DNA of 64,000 bases, taken from contig FMBT01000333.1 of NCBI GenBank assembly GCA_900095095.1, forward strand, positions 124,001 to 188,000. Reading direction: 5' to 3'. This stretch comes from Fragilariopsis cylindrus CCMP1102. Taxonomy: Eukaryota > Bacillariophyta > Bacillariophyceae > Bacillariales > Bacillariaceae. Under the pieces are notes generated by a model that did not search any database, was not told where the DNA came from, and worked only from the letters and a program-made list of their open reading frames with translations. Shown in pieces: positions 12,250 through 22,411 of this stretch. Numbering within the stretch: the stretch's first letter is position 1; each line of letters opens with the position of its first letter. A program made the translations under genes and the position numbers.

Positions 12250-13580
12250 CATACAAAAATATTGATGAATTCCAATAGTACTATTTGAAAGGGTTGCAAA
12301 GGACAGCACCAAATAAGTCGGGTGCACTAACATCCACATAGTATACTGGAATCTTGTGTTGGCATCCTACAACTTTTCTATTCCTGTGGTTGCAGAATAA
12401 AATACATTTCACTTTTATGGCAGGCATGCACACAAATATGGAGATTTTTGATCAGAAATAATGAACCACAAAATATCTCATTTGAAAGGGTTGGTTGCAG
12501 AGGACAACACCAAATAGGCTAGTTGAACTAGCATCAACAAAGTGTACTAGAAAATTGTGTCTGTCTCCTAAAACTTTACTGTTCATGTGGTTGAGGTGTA
12601 AAATTCATTTCACTTTTGTGGCAAGCAAAAAAAACAAGATTTTCAATCAAAATGGACCACAAAATATCTCATTCAATAGGATTGCAGACAACAATACCAG
12701 ATGGGTTGGGTGCAGCAACATCCACATAGTGTACTAGAACATTGTGATTGCCTTCTACCACTTTTCTTTTCCTGTGGTTGAGGATTGAAATTCATTTCTT
12801 CACTGTTGTTGGACACACAAAAACCATGATTTTCAATCAAAATGAACCACAAAATATCTCATATGAAAGGGTTACACAGGACAACAATAGACAGGTTGGG
12901 TGCACTAGTATTCACATAGTGTACTAGAACATTGTATTTGCCTCCTACATCTTTTCTGTTCATGTGGTTGAGGAATAAAATCCATTTTGCTGTTGTTCCA
13001 TGCACAAAATAAAACAAGATTTTCAATCAATATGGAAGTGTTCCATAGGACAACTCATATGGAAGGGTTCCATAGGACAACATCAGATCAGTTAGGTGCA
13101 CAAAAATTCACATAGTATATTAGAACATTGTGTTTGCCTCCTACCACTTTTCTGTTCCTGTGGTTGAGGAATCAATAAAATTCATTTAGCTTTACTGGCA
13201 GGCAGGCAGGCAGGCAGGCAGGCAGACACACACAAAATAACATGATTTTGGATCAGAAATGAACACACAATCTCCTATTTGAAAAGATTGCAGAGGACAG
13301 CACCAGATGGGTCAGGTGCACTAACATCATTGTGTACCAGAACATTGTGTTTGCCTCCTACTACTTCTATCTTTTCTATATTGAGGAATAAATTTCATTA
13401 CTCTGTTATGGCATGCACACAAACAACATGATTTTAGATCAGAAATAATGAAAAACAAAATTTCTAATTTGAAACGGTTACTGTTACAGTTACAGAGGAC
13501 AACACTAGATGGGTCGGGTGCACAAACATTTACATTGTGTACTAGAACATTGTGTTTGCCTCCTACCATCCCTGGTGGTT
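12250..13580. repeat. Satellite-like array, about seven units of about 190 bp
   Basis: Each unit contains, in order, ACCACAAAATATCTCAT, TTGAAAGGGTTGCAGAGGAC, AACACCAGATGGGTTGGGTG, ACATCCACATAGTGTACTAG, AACATTGTGTTTGCCTCCTA, TTTCTGTTCCTGTGGTTGAGG, and then a short A-rich linker with ATGATTTTCAATCA. The TGTGGTTG or related anchor recurs near 12385, 12585, 12772, 12965, 13158 and 13375. Units differ by many substitutions and indels, and one holds seven GGCA/GCAG tetramers (13197-13223). No coding frame survives across units. Confidence 0.88.
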
Positions 13581-15138
13581 CATTATCACTTGACCAAAGT
13601 AATTCTGATTGGTATCATTTTTATCTCACAAATTCTCCAGTGGAGTTTGGTTATTGGAATATCAAACAACTTTGAATAATAAGATGCATAACTTCTTCTC
13701 CTTAGGTTCTAGAACCAGTATGGTGCACCAAAACACCACCCAGTCATCCATCTCATACCCATAGGGGATGAACCAAGGGTCATGATCCCTCATACTTACC
13801 TTATTCTTGCCTGTAGAAAACAAACATTGCATGCCCAAAAATGTCATTCAGAAATAGGCTGCCACAACATCAAACCAAGGAATTGGACCATGGTTTGAAC
13901 ATCCAGATACCTTCAATATATGCATATGGTCAAAATACACCAACAATACTTGGAATATTTGCCATATTGGTGGTGTGTTGGGATGGAGAACAATAGAATA
14001 GACATAAAATAGACCAAAATGCACACATTGCAAAAATATTTGAGATGCTACAGCGCCCATACCAGGTATGCTGAGTCCCAAATAAAATAGCTAGACATGA
14101 ACCTAACTCAAAAAAATTTGGATTTTATCATTGCTTTAGGTAACGATAATATATTTGGGGTGTCAAGGATCAAAACCCACCACTATAAAAGCACATATTT
14201 TCTCTAAGTGCCAAGTGTGCGTGTAATCAAGACCGTGATGGACCATCACTACAGACCTAATAACCTTGAAAGATTGTATGGAGCTCAATATTATACCTAG
14301 GGGTACAAGGTCCAACTAATGCAAAGGGTTGTAGGGAGGTTAGGAAGGTGTCAGGGTGTGCTAAGCCCCCAAAAGGGTCATTTAGGCCTCAAAACAGGTT
14401 TCACCCCTTTACCACCCACATCAGCATGGTCCTGTCCATAGCTTGCCAAGTTTATATTCCCTTTAGTGTATATGGTGAATCCTATGTGCTTACTTTGGGA
14501 TAATTCATCTTTTTGAGTGTATACTAGGTCACATACCCCCCCCCCCCCCAAATGGGCCATTTTCCCATGTCCTAGGCTGCATCACACCCGACCCTTTACC
14601 ACCTTCCAGTGTGGAGAACACATACCTAGCGCCCCAAAGTCTGGTCCAGGTATCCACCCTATGCATATTAAGCTCAGATTATACTATCTGATTGGGACTT
14701 TATACATGCTAGGATGGGTTAGAATACCAGAAAGTGGAGGGTACAGGTAGCAAGTACCACAGGACACGATTTAGTAAAATAGAGCTAAAAAAGTACAGGT
14801 CTGTCCTTTGACTAGAAGTTAAAATGTTTACACGATAGCGAAGTGCGAATCATGCGTTGCACACAATTGCTACGCTACGGGAACTCTTAATCACTAGTAC
14901 GACTGTATTTTTGTTCACGTAAATAATAATATTTTAATCATTCGGTGATGTAATGTACAAGAACACATCAAACGTCATTCACAAAGAAAGAAAATCCTAA
15001 TACCGGTAGACGAATTCAACACAGAGATAGTTTCACAAGACAAACAAACGAAGCCCTTCACCCTAACTACTGTACTTGATCTATCTACAAAAAATAGATA
15101 ATAATTAACTCCTAAATCATCACCAAACCCATTCCTCC
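13581..15138. other. Intergenic region of unusual, less repetitive sequence
   Basis: The sequence has little of the trinucleotide repetition seen elsewhere in the window. A minus-strand frame at 14081-13662 reads about 138 codons with a single in-frame TGA at 13848. It contains hydrophobic stretches and a GTAAGT-like donor, but I recognise no family. A run of about 14 C lies at 14536-14549. The region could be remnant inserted DNA; I cannot support a gene. Confidence 0.4.
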
Positions 15139-16167
15139 ATGAAGCAAGACGGGTTTTACTGCATCCTCCTCCTGGTGTGCACATTGTTGGTGGATAGTCA
15201 AGCCTTTCTCGGTCCTCAGCATACTACCGAGCTTGCAACCATCTCCAGATACCATCGGAACACCAGCCTCGAATACCGCGATGTATTACTGCTGCTACCG
15301 CGTGTAGTAGTCCAATTATTCGCATCATCCGCATCATCATCATCATCCTCCCGCGATGCAGATCAGCAAGCCGCCATTTTTTCTGCCGACAAGAACAGCA
15401 GCGATCGGGACCAACAAACATGGAACGATGCCGAAATCGTGTCCAGTCGACCGGCGTGTCCCTCCGGAAAATCGACCCTCATCGAGATCCAAGTGGACCG
15501 AGAGACGTTGCGAGAATACACGACACCTGGCCAATTTGTGCAACTGCGACCCCACAATGACGATTCCATAGATCCCATCTTCCTGGCAATATCCTCGGCT
15601 CCTGCGTTTGGAAAAACGAGTAAATCGACGCTCCAATTTCTTATTAAAATGTCTCCCCGCTTGCCATGGCTCCCAGAAACTTTGGTAAAAGGAACTACCG
15701 TCAAAATATCACCCGTCATGGGATCTGGATATCCTCTGAACCAGCTGTTATCCAGAGCGGATGCGGACGCTTCCACGATCATCTTGGCTGCCGCTGGATC
15801 CGGTATTGCTCCCCTGAAAGCTTGCATTGAAAGTGGACTGCTAGTCCAACAACGACAGCAATCAAATATACAGGCCATCCTTTATTATGGAGAATGGACC
15901 GAAGAGGATCTGTGCTTTACCGACCTCTACGATGGGTGGAAAGCCGAACACGGTGTAGATATGAAACGAGTGCTATCTCGTGCACCCGATACCCAAGGGT
16001 ACATTCAAAAAGTGTTGTCCGATGATGGTCTCGTTCAAAATGCTGACAACGCCGCCGCCAAGTCAACGTGGGCCATTTTATGTGGCATGGACGATATGGT
16101 AGAATCCTGCACTCAAGTTTTAAGGGATGCTGGAGTAGACGAAGATCGGATTCTCTTGAACTTGTAA
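15139..16167 (+). CDS. Plastid-targeted FAD/NAD(P)-binding oxidoreductase (ferredoxin-reductase-like)
   Basis: 342 residues, single exon, start ATG 15139. Residues 1-22 are a signal peptide (CILLLVCTLLVDSQA) followed directly by Phe. This is the SxAF-type junction that, in diatoms and other algae with red-derived complex plastids, routes proteins into the plastid. A Ser/Arg-rich transit region follows. The catalytic part starts near residue 95. It has an FAD-binding barrel with PGQFVQLRP and DPIFLAISSAP, then an NAD(P)-binding half with AAAGSGIAPLKACIESGL (about 216-233), LYYGEWTEEDL and the C-terminal LCGMDDMVESC...GVDEDRILLNL. The layout matches the plant plastid FAD/NAD(P)-binding oxidoreductase family related to ferredoxin-NADP reductase. 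The usual RxYS flavin motif is replaced by FLAISSAP. The electron partner is unknown. Confidence 0.85.
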   Translation: MKQDGFYCILLLVCTLLVDSQAFLGPQHTTELATISRYHRNTSLEYRDVLLLLPRVVVQLFASSASSSSSSRDADQQAAIFSADKNSSDRDQQTWNDAEIVSSRPACPSGKSTLIEIQVDRETLREYTTPGQFVQLRPHNDDSIDPIFLAISSAPAFGKTSKSTLQFLIKMSPRLPWLPETLVKGTTVKISPVMGSGYPLNQLLSRADADASTIILAAAGSGIAPLKACIESGLLVQQRQQSNIQAILYYGEWTEEDLCFTDLYDGWKAEHGVDMKRVLSRAPDTQGYIQKVLSDDGLVQNADNAAAKSTWAILCGMDDMVESCTQVLRDAGVDEDRILLNL

Positions 16168-17799
16168 AAGATGGTTGACTGCTTGCTTGCTTGACAAGCA
16201 GGCAAGCTAGCTACAAATTTAGTTATAGCGTACTAGTCTAGTCTAGTCTAGTCTAGTATAGATTATGTTGTTACCAAGATTGATGAATGGTTCTCCCTCC
16301 AGATTTCACGCAGTATATATATTATGTGAGAGCATTGTACCAAATCAGATCCATTGGGACTGGTAAGACCTTTAGTAGTAGGGAGAAGACTCTCGGAGCT
16401 CGACGAATTACCAAAGCGCGTCTACCGAGATAGGGATTAGGATAACTACTACTGCTACAAGAGTACGTGCTAAACAAAAGATGGGTATAGGGGATGGAGT
16501 GGATTGATCGAAATATAACCAATTGATATATTTCGATCCAGAAGGAAATATATAGGCGTTGATGGTACTACAGTAGCTAATTACGACGCACAACAAACTA
16601 TGGTTGGGAGAATGAATGTTCTATTGTCGATCGTAAGAACATCGACATTGAGGGTGTATATTAGATTCTCTCAAGTCAACTTGGTACCCATATACACAAC
16701 CTCATAGAATTCTCCCCAAATGACCAAATTCAACCGAAACTTTTTTCCTTATTAAGAGTACAGATATTTATATTTTGTCTAATAAGTTTGTGTTAATTGG
16801 ACCTATATTGATGGAGCTTCGATCACATTCCTCATTGTTTGTTGATGATGGAATGATTATTTTCCAATTCTTAATAATTTTCCCTTTTGTCGCGAGACTA
16901 TTTTGCTCGGAACGCGCGTGAAAGCTTTGTGAGGATATAGGATAGGGCATAAATAGCACTGTAAAGATCAAACTTCTAGTAGTTGTACAGTACAGCAGGA
17001 CACGACACGTGCTCTTATAAAAATGGCTTGAATCTTTCGATTTTTTCATTTTATTATTCAATATCTATTTATGTGGTCTTGTGAGATTGCACGTTCTTCA
17101 CATTCATGAGATTCGATCTTGTTTCACCGTACACACGCGCGTATTTTGTCGAAGAACTCGAATCAAACGGAAAACGTACTAAAAAGTATTTAGATGCGCG
17201 AGATTCTTGTGAATCTAAGTAGATTTTCCGATTAGAATCAAATCGAAGTTCTTCGACAAAATACCGTATATTTATTAGAATTAAATCGAAGTTCTTCGAC
17301 AAAATACCGTACATTTATCAAAATTCAAAGAAATGAACCAAAGAATCAATGAATCATGTGCTTCCTTTAAGTAGCTATTTACATTCCCACATTCATCAAT
17401 AGCCTCACAAAGAATACATTTTTATCAACAACTCCATTTGCATTCTTCATCGCCTTACCGTATCGTACGGTACTTTTTATTTTAAATTCTAAACACATAA
17501 TAAAAACACACCCACATACACACCATACCTCACTCCCGTAGCTACTCCAATCAATCTCTTAAATATACACACACGTCACACATATTACATACCGTAACAT
17601 ACCTCTCTTTTTGTTGTGGAGTTTTTTAAATCCTCAACACTCTCACCTCACACGGATCTTCACGATAATACTGTACAGATACTGTATTCCTTTCTCTTCT
17701 CAGTCGCTCGGTCCTTTTGTCATTTTTTGAAACAACTCAATCGTACTAAAACTTCCCCGTACTATACGGCAGGCAGGCAGTGGCTGTAGCGACAATAGA
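16168..17799. other. Intergenic region upstream of the kinase gene
   Basis: Holds four to five tandem TCTAG pentamers (about 16235-16258), a palindromic block described separately (17148-17306) and C/A-rich DNA from 17490 to 17660 that may be the kinase promoter and leader. A GCAG tetramer run lies at 17769-17781. Short frames here are not convincing. Confidence 0.5.
17148..17306. repeat. Imperfect inverted repeat with nested hairpin
   Basis: The left arm TTTTGTCGAAGAACTCGAAT (from about 17151) is the reverse complement of the right arm, which contains ATCGAAGTTCTTCGACAAAA (ending about 17263). The arms extend further through AACGGAAAA and TTTTCCGATT. The central loop holds a second palindrome, AGATTCTTGTGAATCT. 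A third copy of the right arm follows directly, ending near 17304. It could be a small MITE or a folded transcript element. I see no clear target duplication. Confidence 0.7.
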
Positions 17800-20701
17800 A
17801 TGATGATGATGCAGACACAAGAATCAACAACACGACCATCACTTCCACTACCTCCTGTTCCGTCATTAACGATATCACAATCACAATCACAACTCAATCA
17901 TACTACTACTACTACTACTACTACTACGATCAACAATAAGGCAACAAGAGAAACATCACCAATAATAACGAGCACAGTAGAAGAGTACAATAATAATAAT
18001 CATCAAATTGATGACAACGACTTAGTAGTCATGCCACATATGGTGGATCTATATCCAATCGTTCACGATTTAACAGAAGATGAATACAGTAATAATAATC
18101 GCGGACGAGATAATACTAATTATAATGGCGGACGACGCCGAAGCAGTAGTAATAGCAGCAGCAGTTTTTTCCAACAAGATTATTCATTAATGAATAATAA
18201 TACATCCTGGCTCTGTAGTAGTAATTCTGGTGGTTCATTGATGTATACAGAAGGAGAAGAAGAAGAAGAGGATTATGATGATGATGAACAACAAAATGAT
18301 GAGGAGGGGCGAGTAATAAGCTCTACTACTGTTGCTTCATCATCATTATCAGAGTCACAGTCACCTTCTCATTATCATCGTAGTAGCAAACCTAATGGTG
18401 ATGATGAAGCTAATAATACTGATCTCAAGAATAAGTATAATAATAAACAGACGAACATCATATCAGTACCATCACCAACATCCACAACACAAATAGTACA
18501 ATTCCAACAACAGCAGCAGCAACAGCAACAACAGCAACAGCAGCAGCAACAACAATCCCGATTATTAAGAAGAAGATTACCAAGAATAAGAATAAGAAAA
18601 AGATCATTCCGTGATGAATATGTGTTAACTCAACAGGTACGTAACGTAAATTAAATTAGTTAGTCATAAGTGTTCTTTCCATACATACCCTTCCCTTTCC
18701 TCTCGGTCACTCATATCACCCAACTGAAATCAACTCAACTCATTCGCTTCACTTCACTTATCTACTCAACTCAACTCAACTCAACTCCACTCAACTCAAC
18801 TCAATAATCACGCCCACTAATTCAACTCATCGTCGTAGATTAAACAAGGAAATGTCTCCACATTATGGGAATGTGTCCATCGTTCTACTGGTATACGATA
18901 TTGTGTGAAAGCGATTGATACCAGATTATTTCGATCTGAATCTGATTATGATATAGCAAAACGTGAAATTTATATGTATCGATGTATACATCAAATACGA
19001 AGAAAACAACAACAACAACAACAACAACAACGACGAGATGAACGAGCACAGCAACAACAAACCACTGTCAATAATCATAACAATGATGATATTTCATATT
19101 ATGCACTTCCTACAATTCAAGATTTATTTACTAACGATGATCATAATGATGATGTTTTTTGGTATATCGTACAAGATTATGTAGCTGGTGGTCAAAATTT
19201 AGGAATGCATTTAGTACCTACAATGACAATACAACAGCAGCAGCAACCACAACAAAAACGACCACCACAACAGCAACTAAAATTAAATGAATCCCAAATA
19301 CGTTCCTTGATAAAATCTATATTACTAGCACTATCTGAACTACATGATATGAATATATGTCATAATGATCTGCGTCCTGAAAATATTCTTGTTCAAAGAC
19401 ATCAACAACATCAACGTGATTGCTGTTGGAAAGATTTGAAATTATGTGATTTAGGTCGTGCGAAGTTTGTTACTCATGATGATGATCATAATAATAATAA
19501 TAATAATCCACGACATAGTAGTTTATACTATACAGCCCCGGAGGTTATATTAGGTCATGTATCATGTTCTTTCGCATCTGATATGTGGAGTGTTGGGGTG
19601 ATACTATACCAATGCTTTTCATCCGGTGGTGAATTACCCTTTCGTGGTTATAAAAATAATAGATGCAATAATAATAAGGTCAATGAAGGCAGTCACTGTA
19701 ACACGAATAAGACCAATAGGAGGTCTCGTCGCCATAGTAAATCGAATAATTCGGCACCATCACTATCCGCCTATTGTCCATCATTGTCATTATCCACGTC
19801 GTCGTCATCAACGAGCATTTCTTCATACTCTTCCAATCGTTCGAATGCTTCTTCGGCACCACCAGCAGCAACAACAAAAACAACAACAATGAATAGTAAT
19901 GGTGGCAGCAATCAAAAAATATCAACAACGATACTTCGTCAACAAATTAAACAACATATTTGTCAAGGTGACTTCAATTTCGGTGGTAGATCATGGTCAA
20001 ATGTATCACGTGAAGCAAAACAATTTATATCAAATTTACTCCGTACAGATCCTACTGTACGTATGACATGTAAAGATGCATTGTCACATCCATGGTTAAT
20101 CAATAATAATGACCATATAACTAGTGGAAGAGGTGGTGGTATTAGTGGTGTAAGTTCTCATCATTACCATCATCATCCATTATACTACCCATCATCATCA
20201 TCACCATCATCGCCTCTATCACAACTACGACCAGTAGCAGAAATAGGAGCAGCAGGAGCAAGAGTAACTTCAATGGAACGACGAGATCAAGAGCAGCAGC
20301 AACAACATCAGTACGACGCAGCAACTGCTGCTACTGGAGCTAGTACTGCTGCTTCCTCGGCTGATGTCGTCAGTACTACGAAAAATAATAATAGTGATGA
20401 TAGTTATAATACTAATAAATCAATGGTACATAGATTGTTCGGAAGACTGAAAAAGAATAATAACAATAATAAGTATCATCAGAATCATCAACGGCATCCG
20501 AATCACAATCAGAATCCCCAGCACCAGCACATGCACATGCATCATCGGTCTACAAAAAGTGATACATCCGCTGCTGTCACTACTTTTAACAATCACAATC
20601 ACCAGCACATGCCTATGCATCATCGGTATACAAAAAGTGATACATCAGCTGCTGTCACTACTTGTAACAATAACAACGCTGCCGCTACTGCTATGCTATA
20701 A
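17800..20701 (+). CDS. Serine/threonine protein kinase, CAMK-like, with low-complexity arms
   Basis: Spliced model: exon 1 is 17800-18636, intron 18637-18838, exon 2 is 18839-20701, giving 899 residues. The start is the first of four consecutive ATGs. The N-terminal 270 residues are Ser/Asn/Asp/Gln-rich. Splicing joins ...DEYVLTQQ to IKQGNVSTLWECVHRSTGIR, the nucleotide loop, followed by the Lys of YCVKAID (about 303). The catalytic loop is HNDLRPENIL (about 454), with Asn where Arg is usual. The metal site is CDLGRAK (about 483), and the APE motif is TAPEVILG followed by DMWSVGVILYQCF. An insert of about 110 residues precedes the last lobe, which ends in RMTCKDALSHPWL. The loop lacks the full GxGxxG. 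Near the C-terminus HHR(S/Y)TKSDTSAAVTT is tandemly duplicated. Catalytic Asp and Lys are present, so it is probably active; substrates unknown. Confidence 0.82.
18637..18838 (+). other. Intron of the kinase gene (202 bp)
   Basis: Donor CAACAG|GTACGTAA and acceptor CGTCGTAG|ATTAAACAAGG, phase 0. The intron contains about ten CAACT pentamers. Splicing here restores the kinase nucleotide-binding loop, which is the main argument for it, because exon 2 has no upstream ATG of its own. Confidence 0.8.
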
Positions 20702-20736
20702 TAATGCCTTCTTTCAATTAACTCAATGAATTCAAT

Positions 20737-21395
20737 TCAATTTGATTTACGTTCGAAAAAGGCAGCCACGAATGAACGTCCTGTTTTTGGTTGAACGGTA
20801 ACACTTTCACTACTCTTGATACTTAATTCTTTTTCATCATAACTTCGTACGACAGAAGCACGACGATTGGGATCGACCTTTACTTCATCATTATAAAAAA
20901 ATCCATGGACACATCGAAAGGCTGCAATTGCAAGAGCTGTTCCTAATACAAAAAAGATAGGATATGTACTCGGATCAGCCAACCATGTTGTTTTCATAAA
21001 TGCATCCGATTTTTCCCATCGTCGTCGTGTAATAAATAATGGTTCATCGGGTGTTGCTTTCACACTTGAAGGAGGAGAAGGAGGAGGACTGGTAGTGGCT
21101 AAAGCTCTACGACTAATACTTTTAACAATCAATTGTTGTAGTCGACTATTGCTTCTGCTAGCAACGACGTGAATATTGTTGTTGTTCTTGCTACTATGAA
21201 AGCAGCGACTGTGTATAGTATGATGGTAAGTATAGAAGAGATCAATTATAACACATATGATAAAAAACATCAGAAACCAGAACGAAGTTGACGACGACGA
21301 CGACAACAACGTCGGTGAAATAAAGTACGATACATTACGTACCGAGCGGCTTGTTTACTCAAGGATAATAAGGCAGTAGAGGAAACGTTCAACAT
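20737..21395 (-). CDS. B12D family mitochondrial protein
   Basis: Spliced model: exon 1 is 21395-21343 (MLNVSSTALLSLSKQAA plus two bases), and exon 2 starts at 21193 or 21157 and ends at 20737. That gives 169 or 157 residues. Both acceptors (CATAG|T and GCTAG|C) keep the phase. The N-terminus is free of acidic residues and rich in Ser, Arg and Leu up to SISRRALATT, as in mitochondrial presequences. The conserved part is WLADPSTYPIFFVLGTALAI, one membrane segment, then FYNDEVKVDPNRRASVVR. This matches the plant-type B12D family, which is related to the MLRQ/NDUFA4 subunit of the respiratory chain, with its WLxPxxYPLF and NPEVRVxxxxR signatures. It is tail-to-tail with the kinase gene, 35 bp apart, so the 3' UTRs probably overlap. 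Confidence 0.78.
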
Positions 21396-22411
21396 GATTG
21401 CTGATATATGGTTATGATGGCAGCGGCGGGATGCGAGTAGAGAATGCTTGTTAGTTACTGATGGTGGTAGTTAGTTCCTAGTTAGTCAAAATAATGTATA
21501 TAATGTAAGAAACACAATTATTACTGGAGCTTCTTACAATGGTAACGGCGAAATGGCGACATGTGGAAAGAAGCAAATCGATTCTAGATTCGTTAGCGAG
21601 CGATGTGATTGATTTTGTGGTCGACATGCCCCTGACATGAGTCAGTCAGTCAGTGAATAACATGAAATGAGAGTGTTTTAGAAGAAGCCAATCGAAGAAG
21701 AATCAATCCGGGACAGAACTTCGCGCTTTCAGAATCAAAAAAAAATCAAAATGATACAATAATGAGTAAAATATTATCACCGTCGTTCCATCTAACTTAC
21801 AACAACAAGATCAACCAAATAATAATAACATCAGTAGTAGTCGTAGTAATACAGTCCCATATCATATTGGTGGTGGTACAGTATCATGTTTGTATCCACG
21901 TGTCAAACACGTTATCATGTTTGAAGCCACATTTGAAACATGCTGATATCATGTTTGAAAAATTTGAGTCTTCTACGAATAGTCGACTGATTCATTCGAG
22001 TTGAGTGAGTCGAATGAATCAATTTTGTATACGACTGGAGAAAGTCTGATCAGTCTTACGTAAAAGTATACGGGATTCGTTTGTTTTTGAAGACTCTGAC
22101 TAATACAGTACACTAACTTACTAACTTACGGTAGTACAGTACTGCCACGATACTTTTTTATTTTAGACATAAACTACCTTCATACGTACATACGTACATA
22201 CGTACGCTTGTTTAATAATAACATACCATAGTTTGAGCGTCTGTTTTATTATATTTCCGAACTTAAAAAAAGAAAAGAAAAAGCCCCCCACAGTACTCTG
22301 TATGCTAGGACTATTACAATAGATCCTAGTCCTGATAAGGAATACATAATTAGACTATACCATCTAAAATACAATACACAATAGTTCTATTTATTTATTT
22401 ATTTTTATATT
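21396..22411. other. Intergenic region with small palindromes
   Basis: Contains three spaced copies of ATCATGTTTG (about 21883-21957), an inverted repeat TGATTCATTCGA / TCGAATGAATCA around 21989-22021, and ACGTACAT repeats near 22182-22204. Promoter of the B12D-family gene is expected to the left. I see no gene. Confidence 0.55.

Noticed and set aside
12250-13580. CRISPR-like array
   Set aside because: Units are about 190 bp, diverged throughout and lack the short repeat/unique spacer pattern; the window is eukaryotic.
14517-14750. 77-codon plus-strand frame across the C-run
   Set aside because: The homopolymer makes the frame unreliable and nothing in it is recognisable.
20737-21309. Unspliced 190-codon version of the B12D gene beginning MLSSSS
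   Set aside because: Its first codon is TTG, and its hydrophobic start is intron sequence. The spliced model gives an ATG and a good mitochondrial presequence.
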